DNA from: Candidatus Cloacimonadota bacterium
GTDB lineage: Bacteria; UBA4055
NCBI GenBank assembly: GCA_002742935.1
Contig: PDON01000035.1
Location: 1 to 39,641, forward strand
Direction of reading: 5' to 3'
DNA length: 39,641 nucleotides
Under the pieces are notes generated by a model, which was given only the letters and a program-made list of their open reading frames with translations, was not told the DNA's origin and searched no databases. Below, in pieces: positions 26,013 to 34,583 of the stretch; position 1 is the stretch's first letter; the number at the start of each line of letters is the position of its first letter. The position numbers were made by a program, and so were the translations under genes.

Positions 26013-26201
26013 CTACTTCGTAAAGTCCTTCATGGTTTTACCGGGGCATTTACAAATCTTTGCAACAAACTCTTCAAATTTGTAAGTAGTATTACCCTCA
26101 GGAATAAACGGCTTAACAAACTTAATATGTTGAATTGTCTCTCCGCAAACCGGACAAAGACCTCTACCACTTTTTAAACCGTAAACCTGCTTCTTAGCCA
26201 T
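26013..26201 (-). CDS. Small conserved-looking zinc-ribbon protein
   Basis: A 62-residue basic protein with two Cys pairs, C16-PV-C19 and C50-K-C52, the second followed by PG. The N-terminus AKKQVYGLKSGRGL is Lys/Arg-rich, like small ribosome- or RNA-associated proteins, but it matches no ribosomal protein I know. GGGAG lies just before the ATG at 26199-26201; the in-frame start at 26216 lacks a site. The strong ribosome site and an immediate strong terminator suggest high expression. Function unknown; nucleic-acid binding is the mildest guess. Confidence 0.65.
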   Translation of the reverse strand: MAKKQVYGLKSGRGLCPVCGETIQHIKFVKPFIPEGNTTYKFEEFVAKICKCPGKTMKDFTK

Positions 26202-26237
26202 AAAGCTCCCTTTCAATAATATTTAACATAAGCACTA

Positions 26238-27725
26238 CTAACAATTTAACAGTGCATTTACAATATTTCTCTTGCCTCCTTTTCTTCCTTCGTACATGGC
26301 AAGATCAGCTCTGAGAATCAAGTCATTATAATCAGAATCATCTTTTTCAAGAGAAGAGACTCCAATAGATAAAGTTACATTCAATTTTACACCCTTATAG
26401 AAAATAGGCATATCTTCAACATTTTTTCTGATCCTTTCAGCTGTAAAAACAGCTTGCTTGATATCTGTATTATAAAGAACTACACAAAACTCGTCACCTG
26501 CATATCTTCCGGCAATATCAATCTTTCTAATGGATTTCTTGATAATAACCGCAACGGTTCGGAGTACATGATCCCCAGCTAGATGAGTGTAATTATCGTT
26601 AATTAATTTAAATTTGTCAACATCAATCATTAATAAAGACAAATTATTTCCCATTCTATTGCTTCTTTCAACCTCATTTGATAAAAGTTTTATAAACTCT
26701 CTCTTCAAAAGAAGATTGGTAAGAAAGTCGGTTGTCGCCATATCTTTCATATTTTTATACATAATATTTCTATCCATAAACTGACCGACTACCTCACCTA
26801 TATTATTCAAAAGCTCCATTTTAAACGGAATATATGGAGATGAGGTATATTCAAGAAAAATTCCTCCACTTACCCTATCCCTTGAGATTAGAGGAATTAG
26901 AATAACACTCTTAATGTCAAGAGGATCATTTATATTTTTAGAGTAAACAGTTTCATTCAAGGAGAGGTCAAAAAATACACTCTCTTTTGAATCAATAGAA
27001 ACTATTTGGATGTTATTGAAACCATCTATCTTCATACCTCTTTTGTAGAGAGGTTTAGACCCTAAAACATGTTCAATTATAGTTTTATTTCCTCTAAAAT
27101 CATAGGAAAAGATAGTAATTCTGTCAGATCTAAAAACCTTATAAAGCTTTTTGGAAACATATTTAAAAAGATCTTTATTCTCCCAATACTTTAAAGTTTC
27201 ATTAAAAAATCCGCTTATTAGGTTGCTGAAACTAACAAACTTTGAAAGATCAATCTTTTCAACCATGGATTCCAACTCACTTGTTAGAAGATATGAAAAA
27301 GTTTTGGAAAGTCCCTTAATATCATTTCTGTTGGATCTAAAATATAGAAAGGCAAAAACAACACCCTTTAAAAATATTGGAGATAGAACAACGCCATTAT
27401 CAATAACAACACTTTTTGTTTTAAGCATTTTCTTTACAATAGGACTCTCTACAGAAAAATCTTCTATAGGGGTTTTAGAAATTTTTAACTCCTCTGAAAA
27501 AGAGTATTTCTTTTTATCAAAGAAAAAAATAGAACTATTTTCAACCGAATCATATCCGTTTAGAGAAGTAAGTATAATTTTAAGTTTTTTGTAATTTTCT
27601 CTCAAAAGGGCAGAAAAATTATTGTTAAAAATATCCCTTTCAAAATGGAAATAGGGATCTATACAGGTTGATACTCCTGAAAGCATCATAAGATCATTTA
27701 TATATTTTTCTAAAAATCTATTCAT
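26238..27725 (-). CDS. Diguanylate cyclase (GAF-like sensor + GGDEF)
   Basis: A 495-residue cytoplasmic protein. The N-terminal 320 residues hold a predicted GAF-like sensor around 165-320 (VFRSDRITIFSYD ... IVSIDSKESVFFD ... SVILIPLISRDRVSGGIFLEY) preceded by another possible sensor domain. The C-terminal GGDEF domain has TTDFLTNLLLKREF, MIDVDKFKLINDNYTHLAGD and RYAGDEF, the A-GDEF variant that is still active in known cyclases. RKID five residues before AGDEF is an intact inhibitory I-site. It should make c-di-GMP from GTP with product inhibition. It follows the split-kinase genes with a 42-bp gap and likely shares their transcript, so a link to the nearby flagellar genes is plausible. Confidence 0.9.
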   Translation of the reverse strand: MNRFLEKYINDLMMLSGVSTCIDPYFHFERDIFNNNFSALLRENYKKLKIILTSLNGYDSVENSSIFFFDKKKYSFSEELKISKTPIEDFSVESPIVKKMLKTKSVVIDNGVVLSPIFLKGVVFAFLYFRSNRNDIKGLSKTFSYLLTSELESMVEKIDLSKFVSFSNLISGFFNETLKYWENKDLFKYVSKKLYKVFRSDRITIFSYDFRGNKTIIEHVLGSKPLYKRGMKIDGFNNIQIVSIDSKESVFFDLSLNETVYSKNINDPLDIKSVILIPLISRDRVSGGIFLEYTSSPYIPFKMELLNNIGEVVGQFMDRNIMYKNMKDMATTDFLTNLLLKREFIKLLSNEVERSNRMGNNLSLLMIDVDKFKLINDNYTHLAGDHVLRTVAVIIKKSIRKIDIAGRYAGDEFCVVLYNTDIKQAVFTAERIRKNVEDMPIFYKGVKLNVTLSIGVSSLEKDDSDYNDLILRADLAMYEGRKGGKRNIVNALLNC

Positions 27726-27767
27726 AAAGTTTTATGACCGGATTTCTATTAAACTAGAAAGCTAAAG

Positions 27768-28571
27768 CTATTTTGGAATAAAAAACCTAAAACCATAAAG
27801 ATTATCAACACTAAAAATTTCCCATTTTACATTTCGTTTAGCTAAAATTTTATTGAGGAAAAACAGATCCAAACCCTCACCATAAATGGAGTCAAAATCA
27901 GTAATTGTTTCAGAAAAAGATCTTTTACTGGCACTCAAAATTAAATCATCGGGTGATTTATCTTTTATATCTTCACCATTTCCAAGAATATCTAAAACAG
28001 TATAACTTTCATTATCTTCTGCTCTGTATACAATCCTACCTTTTTCTATTTTTGATTGAACAATTGAATCGCAAATATTTCTAACAATAGAGTATAAAAT
28101 TAGGTAGAGATCTCTGTACACAAAATTTATCTCAATATCAACCGGTATACTATTTTCAATCTCAGTATTATGCTTATAATATTTATAAAATTTAAAATAA
28201 AGATCAAACTCATCAACTGCTTTTTTTAAACTTATTCTAGAACTGGAAGATTTACTTTCATTAAAGATTTTAAAATTAAGATCACCTAATACAGAGTTAA
28301 CCTCATCCCTAAAACTATCTAAACTATCAACTATTTTTTTTATATATTCTAAATCGGAGAGATGATATTTATAAGATTCTTCATCAAGAGATTCTTTTTT
28401 ACCTAACAGCTTTTCAAGCCTGTTTTGAACTCCCATTACAGCAAGCTGAATCCTTGTATCTAAAAGAGTTATCCTTCCATTAAGATTATGAATCATTCCA
28501 GGCATAAGTTTACCATACTGCAAAAGGTAATAAATTTTTTCAACCCTGTCTAAGATATCTTTATCAACCAT
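27768..28571 (-). CDS. Stand-alone H-box/HATPase kinase-like protein
   Basis: A 267-residue soluble protein resembling the catalytic half of a histidine kinase. LMPGMIHNLNGRITLLDTRIQ looks like an H-box (His28) and starts a long helical dimerisation region (to about 110). Then comes a degenerate HATPase: IVRNICDSIVQ as N-box, DILGNGEDI as G1 and GEGLDLFFLNKIL as G2. No sensor or transmembrane segment. Its ATG follows the stop of the receiver-HisKA gene by 2 nt, with GAGGAGAA inside that gene's end, so the two are translationally coupled and probably work as one pair. Confidence 0.72.
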   Translation of the reverse strand: MVDKDILDRVEKIYYLLQYGKLMPGMIHNLNGRITLLDTRIQLAVMGVQNRLEKLLGKKESLDEESYKYHLSDLEYIKKIVDSLDSFRDEVNSVLGDLNFKIFNESKSSSSRISLKKAVDEFDLYFKFYKYYKHNTEIENSIPVDIEINFVYRDLYLILYSIVRNICDSIVQSKIEKGRIVYRAEDNESYTVLDILGNGEDIKDKSPDDLILSASKRSFSETITDFDSIYGEGLDLFFLNKILAKRNVKWEIFSVDNLYGFRFFIPK

Positions 28572-28573
28572 AA

Positions 28574-29251
28574 TTATTCTCCTCTGTCAAGAAGATTTAT
28601 TATTTTTTTGCCCATAGCATAGTCTCTCGTCTCATACTCACTCAAATTTTTCATTTTATCAATAATTTTTGATAACCTCTCAATAGAAAACTTCATCTTA
28701 TCCATATACTTCTTAATATCAGAGACTTCAAGAGAGTTATTACTCAATTTATCCTCAATTATGTAGACTATTGTTTTTAATATAGTTAAAGGTTGGTTCA
28801 TCTCATGGGCAGCACCGCCGGCAAGCTCTAAAAGAACAGTTTTCTGCCTTTCGGATATTAGCTCATTCCTTATCTCCTTAAACTTTATTGCAGCATTTAC
28901 CCTGGCAGAAAGCTCCGAATTATCGAACGGCTTTAAAATATAATCAAAAGCTCCCTGTTCAAAACCGTAAACAAGATCTTCACTTTCATGATTTGCAGTT
29001 AATATAACAACAGGAATAAATTTTGTTTCAGGATTACTGTTTATCTCTCTACATACCTGAAATCCATCAACAATAGGCATTCTTATGTCAGTTATAACCA
29101 AATCGAAGCTATCAGATTTAATATACTCCAGTCCTACTTTTCCATTTGGTGCAGCTACAACAGAGTAACCATCTTCAAGAAGAATATTTTCCAGTACAGT
29201 TCTATGTATTTTATCATCTTCTATTATCAGTATTTTAAAATCTTTTACCAT
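28574..29251 (-). CDS. Receiver domain fused to a HisKA dimerisation domain, no ATPase
   Basis: A 225-residue protein. Residues 1-125 are a receiver domain (acidic pocket IIEDD, phospho-site ITDIRMP with Asp55, Thr85 in ILTAN, Lys107 in LKPFD). Residues 130-210 are a HisKA-like domain with the textbook H-box LAGGAAHEMNQPLT (His149) and helical continuation, but the chain ends at 225 without N, G1 or G2 boxes. The missing ATPase may be supplied by the next gene. ATG 29249-29251 with GGAT upstream is preferred over TTG at 29257. It is first in the block with the kinase-like protein and the diguanylate cyclase. Confidence 0.88.
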   Translation of the reverse strand: MVKDFKILIIEDDKIHRTVLENILLEDGYSVVAAPNGKVGLEYIKSDSFDLVITDIRMPIVDGFQVCREINSNPETKFIPVVILTANHESEDLVYGFEQGAFDYILKPFDNSELSARVNAAIKFKEIRNELISERQKTVLLELAGGAAHEMNQPLTILKTIVYIIEDKLSNNSLEVSDIKKYMDKMKFSIERLSKIIDKMKNLSEYETRDYAMGKKIINLLDRGE

Positions 29252-29257
29252 AATCAA

Positions 29258-29961
29258 TCCAACATCGTATTGTTATCTCAAACATCCCTAATCTTAACTT
29301 AAAAAACTCTACTAAGTTCATTATTTTTTCATAAAACCTAAGAAACTCAATGTTATTTAACCATTTAAATCAACCTAAAAATAGTGATAGATTTATACTT
29401 CCCTTCATACAATCCCATACAATTTTATTAAATTTAACAAGTTAACCTATGTAAAATCTCATAATAATGAAATGAGGAATATAATCTCTACTTTTTATAG
29501 TTATCAAACAATACCCATTACCACAAGATCAGATTAAACATTTAAAATATCATCATAGATAAATCAAATATACCTATGGTTATCTTCCTTATATTTTCTT
29601 CAGTAATAAGGATAAAAACAACTATTGTAAAACCAAAATACGCTGGTACTTTAGTTTTTAGCATATAAATAAAAGATAGAACTATATTCTTAATCTTTCC
29701 ATGAGCAATCGACTTAATTATGAGTATAAATATAGTAAGGATATTAAAAAAACACAAATAAATTTAACAGAAAATACAAACAAGAAAAAACAGCCAACAC
29801 AAACACCATACAACACACAATAACAAAAAGATAAACAACAAAGAACTAGCAAAAATAAATTCTTTAAACAGGAAAAACGGATAATAAACTCTTTGATTTT
29901 AAAAATAAAAGTAATAAATTTTATTTTAGAAGTATTTTAAGAAAGTTATGAGGTAGGCTAC
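29258..29961. other. AT-rich divergent intergenic region at the gene-strand switch
   Basis: About 700 bp between leftward and rightward gene blocks, with no supported gene. A 71-codon open frame on the minus strand (29542-29757) lacks a ribosome site and is probably chance. The last part (29755-29860) is strikingly A- and C-rich on the plus strand and very poor in G and T. It presumably contains the promoters for the receiver-HisKA gene and the gene at 29962, but I cannot assign them firmly. Confidence 0.5.
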
Positions 29962-32070
29962 ATGCAAAGGATTTTAATTATTTTTATTTTATCATTTTTC
30001 TATTCTCTTTTAGGATCTTCAAAAATTAGAGTTGAAAATATAAAAGAACTTATTTCCAATAGAAAAGATTTTAGCGGAATAATTACCAATCTAGAAGTTT
30101 CTCCAATTGACAGAAATTTGATAACATTTGAAGTAAACAATAAAAAAGGCAAAGATCATTACATTGTCCTTTATAACCTCTCAAGTAAAAAGCACATAAA
30201 AATCAGAGCATCACAGATAGGTAATGAAAAAGCAGGTAGAAGAACAACTAAATACTCAAGAGGTGTTGAGTGGTTACCTGGTGAAAACTTTTTTGCTTTT
30301 TACGGGGTAGGTACAAACGGGAAATACAATATTTACTTTTGCAACATTTTAGATAAAAAACTTAGAACAAAGTTTGCTTATAAGTTTTTTAAAATGGAGA
30401 TCCCCCAAAATAAAAAAGTAGAATATTTACATCCGGTCTTTTCCGAATATGGTAACAAAATGTATTGTACTATTAAAAAAAATGATGATGATAGCAATAT
30501 AGGTGTTATGGAAAACTTTAGGGAAATGTTTGAGAATAAAAAATTTGAAGGCAATAAGATTAAAAAGTTGATTGACAAAAACTTTGTTCAATTAAATCCA
30601 AAACCTATTACTGCTTTTGGAAAAGAGATGATTGCCTATACATCTTTCACAGCTCCGAGATTCACAAGACTTAGTAGAAATAAAATTCAAAACTATTGTA
30701 AGTATCAAATAATAATAAGAGATATTGAATCGGAGGAGGAATATATTGTTGACAACCTTGATGGATTTAGCAACTTAGATTATGAGTGGAGTCAAAATGG
30801 AAGATATTTTTACTACTTCAAAGCTATACCTAAAAATAAAACACCCAGAGACCTTATTGAATCAAAAAATAATATAGTAAATCTACATGGAGTTCAAATA
30901 TACGACTTTATGGATAACTTTAATATTGCAAAGTTAAAAGGTAAAAATGGAAACATTCTACTTGAAGATATATCTCCTACTACAATTGTTCCCTTAAATG
31001 ATTTTGATATATTGGTTACCGGGGGTATTGAAAGTCTTAAAATAATATATTTCTCTCTATACGATTGGTTTGCAAATGATTACAACGATGGTTTTACTCT
31101 TAGAGATATTGAAAACTCAAGTTTTCCCTGTGTAAGTGAAAATAAGATAAGATTTATAAATTCAGGTTTTAACAAGTTTGGTCGAAAAATAAATATAATA
31201 TTTGAAGGTAACCTGACTTATAATAAAGATGATAGAAATATAAAGAAAATTGAACATAAAGTTGAGAAGTATAAGGAAAATATTGAAAAAGAGAATGCTC
31301 ATAAAAAAGAGTTAAAAGCAAAACTAAACAAGAGTAAAGAAACTATTAAAAAGTTTAAAGAAGATCTAAAAGAAATAGATGCTTCCACAGCTTACTACAA
31401 TAATGTTTTAGAAACTAAAGAAAAAGAGATGAAGGGTTTAGAATTTTCTTTAAATGATAAAAAACAGAGGCTTTCAGATCTGGAAAACTCAATAAATCTC
31501 TTAAAGAGAAAAAATGGAAAGTTGGAAACAAAAAGAGATAAAGAACTTTACAATGAAAACAAAATTGAACATAAAGTTGAGAAATATAAAGAAAATATTG
31601 AAAAAGAGAATGCTAATAAGAAAGAGGTAAAAGTAAAACTAGACAGGAATAAAGAAACTATTAAAAAGCTTGAAGAAGATCTAAAAGAAATAGATGTCTC
31701 TACAGTTTACTACAATGATGTTTTAGAAACTAAAGAAAAAGAGATGAAGGATTTAGAATTTTCTCTAGATGATAAAAGAAAGAGGCTTTTAGATCTGGAA
31801 AACTCAATAAATCTTTTAAAAAGAAAAAAGATAGAGTGGGAAGTAAAAAGAGATAAAGAACTTTACAATGGAAACAGAATTAAGATCTTAGAACTGAAAA
31901 TTAAAGAGGAGATTAATAATCTTAAAATGATAGAGCAACAGATAAAGTCGGAACAGCTTGTTATATCTTCAAACAAATCAATAGTTGAGACTTATACTTC
32001 TCAAAAGAAACTTAAAGAGGTGTTTTTGGAATCTGAAATAGATATACTTAATGAATTAAGAAAGAAGTAA
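29962..32070 (+). CDS. Secreted protein: TolB-like beta-propeller plus long coiled coil
   Basis: A 702-residue exported protein: signal peptide at about 1-19, then about 400 residues with repeated short strand motifs like those of TolB/WD-type propellers (SPIDRNLITFEV, GVEWLPGENFFAFYG, HPVFSEYGNKMYC, SNLDYEWSQNGRYFYYF), and from about residue 420 a Lys/Glu-rich coiled coil to the end. The coiled coil contains a 105-residue unit present twice (429-533 and 534-638) and a weaker partial continuation. No enzyme motif is visible. A scaffold in the periplasm or on the surface is my inference. The ATG has GAGGTAGG upstream. It is flanked by large gaps, so it is likely monocistronic. Confidence 0.75.
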   Translation: MQRILIIFILSFFYSLLGSSKIRVENIKELISNRKDFSGIITNLEVSPIDRNLITFEVNNKKGKDHYIVLYNLSSKKHIKIRASQIGNEKAGRRTTKYSRGVEWLPGENFFAFYGVGTNGKYNIYFCNILDKKLRTKFAYKFFKMEIPQNKKVEYLHPVFSEYGNKMYCTIKKNDDDSNIGVMENFREMFENKKFEGNKIKKLIDKNFVQLNPKPITAFGKEMIAYTSFTAPRFTRLSRNKIQNYCKYQIIIRDIESEEEYIVDNLDGFSNLDYEWSQNGRYFYYFKAIPKNKTPRDLIESKNNIVNLHGVQIYDFMDNFNIAKLKGKNGNILLEDISPTTIVPLNDFDILVTGGIESLKIIYFSLYDWFANDYNDGFTLRDIENSSFPCVSENKIRFINSGFNKFGRKINIIFEGNLTYNKDDRNIKKIEHKVEKYKENIEKENAHKKELKAKLNKSKETIKKFKEDLKEIDASTAYYNNVLETKEKEMKGLEFSLNDKKQRLSDLENSINLLKRKNGKLETKRDKELYNENKIEHKVEKYKENIEKENANKKEVKVKLDRNKETIKKLEEDLKEIDVSTVYYNDVLETKEKEMKDLEFSLDDKRKRLLDLENSINLLKRKKIEWEVKRDKELYNGNRIKILELKIKEEINNLKMIEQQIKSEQLVISSNKSIVETYTSQKKLKEVFLESEIDILNELRKK
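31246..31875 (+). repeat. 315-bp in-frame tandem duplication
   Basis: Unit 1 (31246-31560) and unit 2 (31561-31875) abut exactly and have the same 315-bp length with no indels, about 88-90% identical by eye. Each encodes a 105-residue coiled-coil segment starting KIEHKVEKYKENIEKEN. The duplication is recent, since many differences are single-base. Confidence 0.95.
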
Positions 32071-32197
32071 GGTCCAAATGCCTCTAACACAGAACTGTTT
32101 TCCTTAAACTCTAAAGCTTTTTCATCTTTAAAAACAGATCATAGGTGAAAGTAGATTATTGTACGTAAGAAAAATAAATTTTTATAAAGAAAAGTTA

Positions 32198-32232
32198 AAA
32201 CTCTAAAACAGATCTTTCCTGTTTTAGAGTTT
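32198..32232. terminator. Strong hairpin downstream of the coiled-coil gene
   Basis: A perfect 14-bp inverted repeat (AAACTCTAAAACAG / CTGTTTTAGAGTTT, 7-nt loop) lies 128 bp past the stop of the coiled-coil gene. The U-tract is short on the plus strand, so termination there may be imperfect. Confidence 0.5.
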
Positions 32233-32261
32233 GCAAAACTAACAGAAACAACTTTAAGTTC

Positions 32262-32290
32262 TTGACAATATTATTATTGAGAGCTATTTT
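32262..32290 (+). promoter_or_regulatory. Sigma70-type promoter of the plsC operon
   Basis: TTGACA (32262-32267) and TATTTT (32285-32290) are spaced by 17 bases, about 70 bp before plsC. The -35 is a perfect consensus. Confidence 0.65.
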
Positions 32291-32362
32291 TTGAATGCTT
32301 GTATTCTTGAAGTAAAGGTTTGCTTCTCATGTCTATGTTAAATCTATTTAGTAAGGGTTTTT

Positions 32363-33091
32363 ATGGGAAAAGGTGTATTGAAAGAGTGGACTCCTCCAAA
32401 AGAGAGTAAATTTTTTAGATTTGAGGGACAGCTGTATACCATTATAACTGCTCTTTTAATACAGATTTTAATGAGAGTTCTAAACAGAACAAAAATAATA
32501 AGAAAAGAGATAATAGGCAGAGAAAAAGGACCTTATATTTTTGCTTCAAACCATACAACAATGTTTGATTCAGGTTTTATTGATTGTCTTCTCTTTTTTA
32601 AGAAGGCTTTTGCCAGTTATGATTCAATACCTTATCACACTCCGGAGTATGGCAACTTTTATAAAAATAGAGTTATGTCCTACTATATGGATAGAGTAAA
32701 ATGTTTACCTTTGGTAAGAGGAAAAGGTATAGATCAACCTTCTCAAAGGGTTGTTAATGAAAAGTTAAAAAGTGGTAAAATAGTTCATATCTTTCCCGAA
32801 GGGACCAGAAGTAGAACAGGAAAGCTTCTTCCGGGTAAGGGTGGAGTAGGAAAAAGAATTTATGAAACAAAAGTTAAGGTAGTACCATGTTACCACCATG
32901 GAGTTAGAGATATTCTCCCTGTGGGTTCTTCTATTCCAAAAATTGGTAAAAAGGTAACAATTATAGTTGGCGAACCCATATATTTTGATGATCTTTTTGA
33001 ACTTGAAAACAAACCTGAAACTTGGAGACTTATATCCCAGAGAATTATGGAGCATATTTCTAAATTAAGAGATGAAATAGGTGTTGAATAA
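32363..33091 (+). CDS. plsC: PlsC-type 1-acylglycerol-3-phosphate acyltransferase
   Basis: The 242-residue acyltransferase has the catalytic NHTTMFD (HX4D) and the phosphate-binding IFPEGTRSRTGKLLPGKGG, both canonical for PlsC/LPLAT enzymes, and PCYHHGVRDILP and VGEPI near the C-terminus (family: V-x-P-V). Only a short hydrophobic N-terminal segment (about residues 27-42) suggests membrane association. Expected role: phosphatidic acid formation or a related glycerolipid acylation. Its stop shares one base with the next start, so it is the first gene of a four-gene overlapping operon. Confidence 0.88.
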   Translation: MGKGVLKEWTPPKESKFFRFEGQLYTIITALLIQILMRVLNRTKIIRKEIIGREKGPYIFASNHTTMFDSGFIDCLLFFKKAFASYDSIPYHTPEYGNFYKNRVMSYYMDRVKCLPLVRGKGIDQPSQRVVNEKLKSGKIVHIFPEGTRSRTGKLLPGKGGVGKRIYETKVKVVPCYHHGVRDILPVGSSIPKIGKKVTIIVGEPIYFDDLFELENKPETWRLISQRIMEHISKLRDEIGVE

Positions 33092-33402
33092 TGGATATGG
33101 GCAGTGAGATTTTTGATAAGAATAAAGATCTTCTCAATGATATTACCAAAAGACTTAAAATTATAGGTCATCCTCTTAGAGTAAAAATACTAATACTCAT
33201 TCAACAACAAAAATGTAAAGTAACAGTTATTGCAGACTGTCTAAAAGAATCTCAACCAATAATTTCCCAACAGATAGCAATAATGAGAAATGCAGGTATA
33301 ATAGAAGGATCAAGAGATAAAAATTGTATAGTTTACAAAATTGTAGACAGCTTCTGTGAATGTGTAATAAATAAGGTTCTCTCTACAGTTGATGAAGTTT
33401 AA
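33091..33402 (+). CDS. ArsR-type winged-helix regulator
   Basis: A 103-residue ArsR/SmtB-like DNA-binding protein: ITKRLKIIGHPLRVKILILIQ, then a recognition region SQPIISQQIAIMRNAGIIEG and a wing. This is the classic 'LGHPxRLxIL...SQSxxSxHLxxLRxAGLV' pattern. Cysteines at KCKV, ADCL and FCECV could be a metal site, but the usual CVC motif of ArsR is absent. It overlaps plsC by one base and the lipoprotein by 11 bp. It may repress its own operon. Confidence 0.82.
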   Translation: MDMGSEIFDKNKDLLNDITKRLKIIGHPLRVKILILIQQQKCKVTVIADCLKESQPIISQQIAIMRNAGIIEGSRDKNCIVYKIVDSFCECVINKVLSTVDEV

Positions 33403-33784
33403 TATTTTTATATTTGCCATTGTTTTACTCTTATTCTCCTGTAGTGGATGGGATAAAAAAAAGTGCCAATTTTACAGTTTGATTAGTTTAGATTCTTTAA
33501 AAGAGATAAATAATGTTTCTATTTTACTGCTTCTGGACTTTCAGAAACCTCAATACAACTACTCCATAGAAACATACAATAATATTGCAGAACTCATGGT
33601 TGATTCAGTTTCAGTATACATTTCGGATATAAATAAAATAAAGGATAAAAAACGACTGAAAAGAATAGAGTTTACCCCAAAAACATACCTTATAAAAAAT
33701 GGTGTATACTTGGATTCTTGCTATGGTACTTTAAACGGAAACGATCTAATAAAGTTTATTGGAAAAAATGAAAAAGCTTTATAA
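33392..33784 (+). CDS. Small lipoprotein of unknown function
   Basis: A 130-residue lipoprotein: MKFNIFIFAIVLLLFSC is a signal sequence with Cys at the lipobox end. The remainder has no recognised motif; a VSILLLLDFQKPQYNYSIETYN stretch and KTYLIKNGVYLDSCYG near the end could form a thioredoxin-like or small alpha/beta fold, but the CxxC is missing, so I leave it unnamed. The start ATG 33392-33394 lies within the regulator's last codons, and the end overlaps the nuclease start by 17 bp, so it is translationally coupled on both sides. Confidence 0.65.
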   Translation: MKFNIFIFAIVLLLFSCSGWDKKKCQFYSLISLDSLKEINNVSILLLLDFQKPQYNYSIETYNNIAELMVDSVSVYISDINKIKDKKRLKRIEFTPKTYLIKNGVYLDSCYGTLNGNDLIKFIGKNEKAL

Positions 33785-34583
33785 ACCAGTTACAACCCTC
33801 CTAATACTACTATTACTATACCTATTTTACTACATCTTTGATAAAGATAGTATATCCGTTCCCGTAAAAGGGGATTTTAGAGATCATTTTATATTTGGAG
33901 AGCCAATTGTTAAAAAAGGAGAACTTTTCAAATATACAGGTTACTACTCATCATACAACTATGACAGACTTTCTCCCAACTATGTTGCCTATAAACTAAA
34001 AGGTGATTGGGTAAACTCACCAAAAGCTTACGAAAAAAGAAACTTTAAAGTAGATAAAAGATTAAAAAAGTCGGCAAAAAATAGCGATTACAAAAAAAGC
34101 GGATATGATAGAGGGCATTTAGCCAGACAGGCAGATATGAGAGGAAGAGGAGAAAAATGTGAAAAAGAGGCTCTTTTTTTCACAAATATTTCTCCACAAA
34201 AGCCACAATTTAACAGGAAAATATGGTTAGCCCTTGAAGATGCTGTTCAAAAATGGGCAATAAATTATGATTCTTTATGGGTGATAACAGGACCTTGTTA
34301 TGATGAAAATATAGAGTACACAAAAACAGGAAGTGAACTTGAAGTTCCCGATAAATTTTTTAAAATAATAGGAAGAATAGATAAAAAAGAGGAGATCAAA
34401 GAATTAAAAACAATCTCCTTTCTTATTGATCAAGATGATGAGAGTAGAAACCTTGAACTCTACATTGTTTCCATTGATTCTATTGAACACCTGACAAATA
34501 TTGATTTTTTCCATCTCCTTAATGATACAGAGGAAGATCTGATAGAAAAGGATATTGGAGAGATCTGGAAACCTTATAGATAA
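33768..34583 (+). CDS. DNA/RNA non-specific endonuclease (NucA/Nuc1 type), membrane-anchored or secreted
   Basis: A 271-residue nuclease of the beta-beta-alpha metal family. An N-terminal hydrophobic segment (about residues 5-24) targets it outside the cytoplasm. The catalytic motif YDRGHLARQAD (family: DRGHMAPxAD) has its general-base His at about 117, and FFTNISPQKPQFNRKIW supplies the conserved Asn and metal-side Asn/Gln. The late WVITGPCYD is also conserved (family: vyVvtGPvf). It cuts DNA and RNA without strong sequence preference, likely for nutrient scavenging or eDNA turnover. The ATG at 33768 is preferred over the TTG at 33759. It is last in the plsC operon. Confidence 0.9.
   Translation: MKKLYKPVTTLLILLLLYLFYYIFDKDSISVPVKGDFRDHFIFGEPIVKKGELFKYTGYYSSYNYDRLSPNYVAYKLKGDWVNSPKAYEKRNFKVDKRLKKSAKNSDYKKSGYDRGHLARQADMRGRGEKCEKEALFFTNISPQKPQFNRKIWLALEDAVQKWAINYDSLWVITGPCYDENIEYTKTGSELEVPDKFFKIIGRIDKKEEIKELKTISFLIDQDDESRNLELYIVSIDSIEHLTNIDFFHLLNDTEEDLIEKDIGEIWKPYR

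Noticed and set aside
29542..29757. 71-codon hydrophobic open frame on the minus strand
   Set aside because: No ribosome site, very AT-rich, chance frame in an intergenic region; no recognisable motif.
29258..29961. Possible replication origin at the strand switch
   Set aside because: Divergent gene direction and AT-richness fit, but I found no DnaA-box cluster (TTATNCACA) and no dnaA, dnaN or gyrB nearby.
33392..33784. Thioredoxin-like fold for the small lipoprotein
   Set aside because: No CxxC active site and no clear fold signature; left as unknown function.
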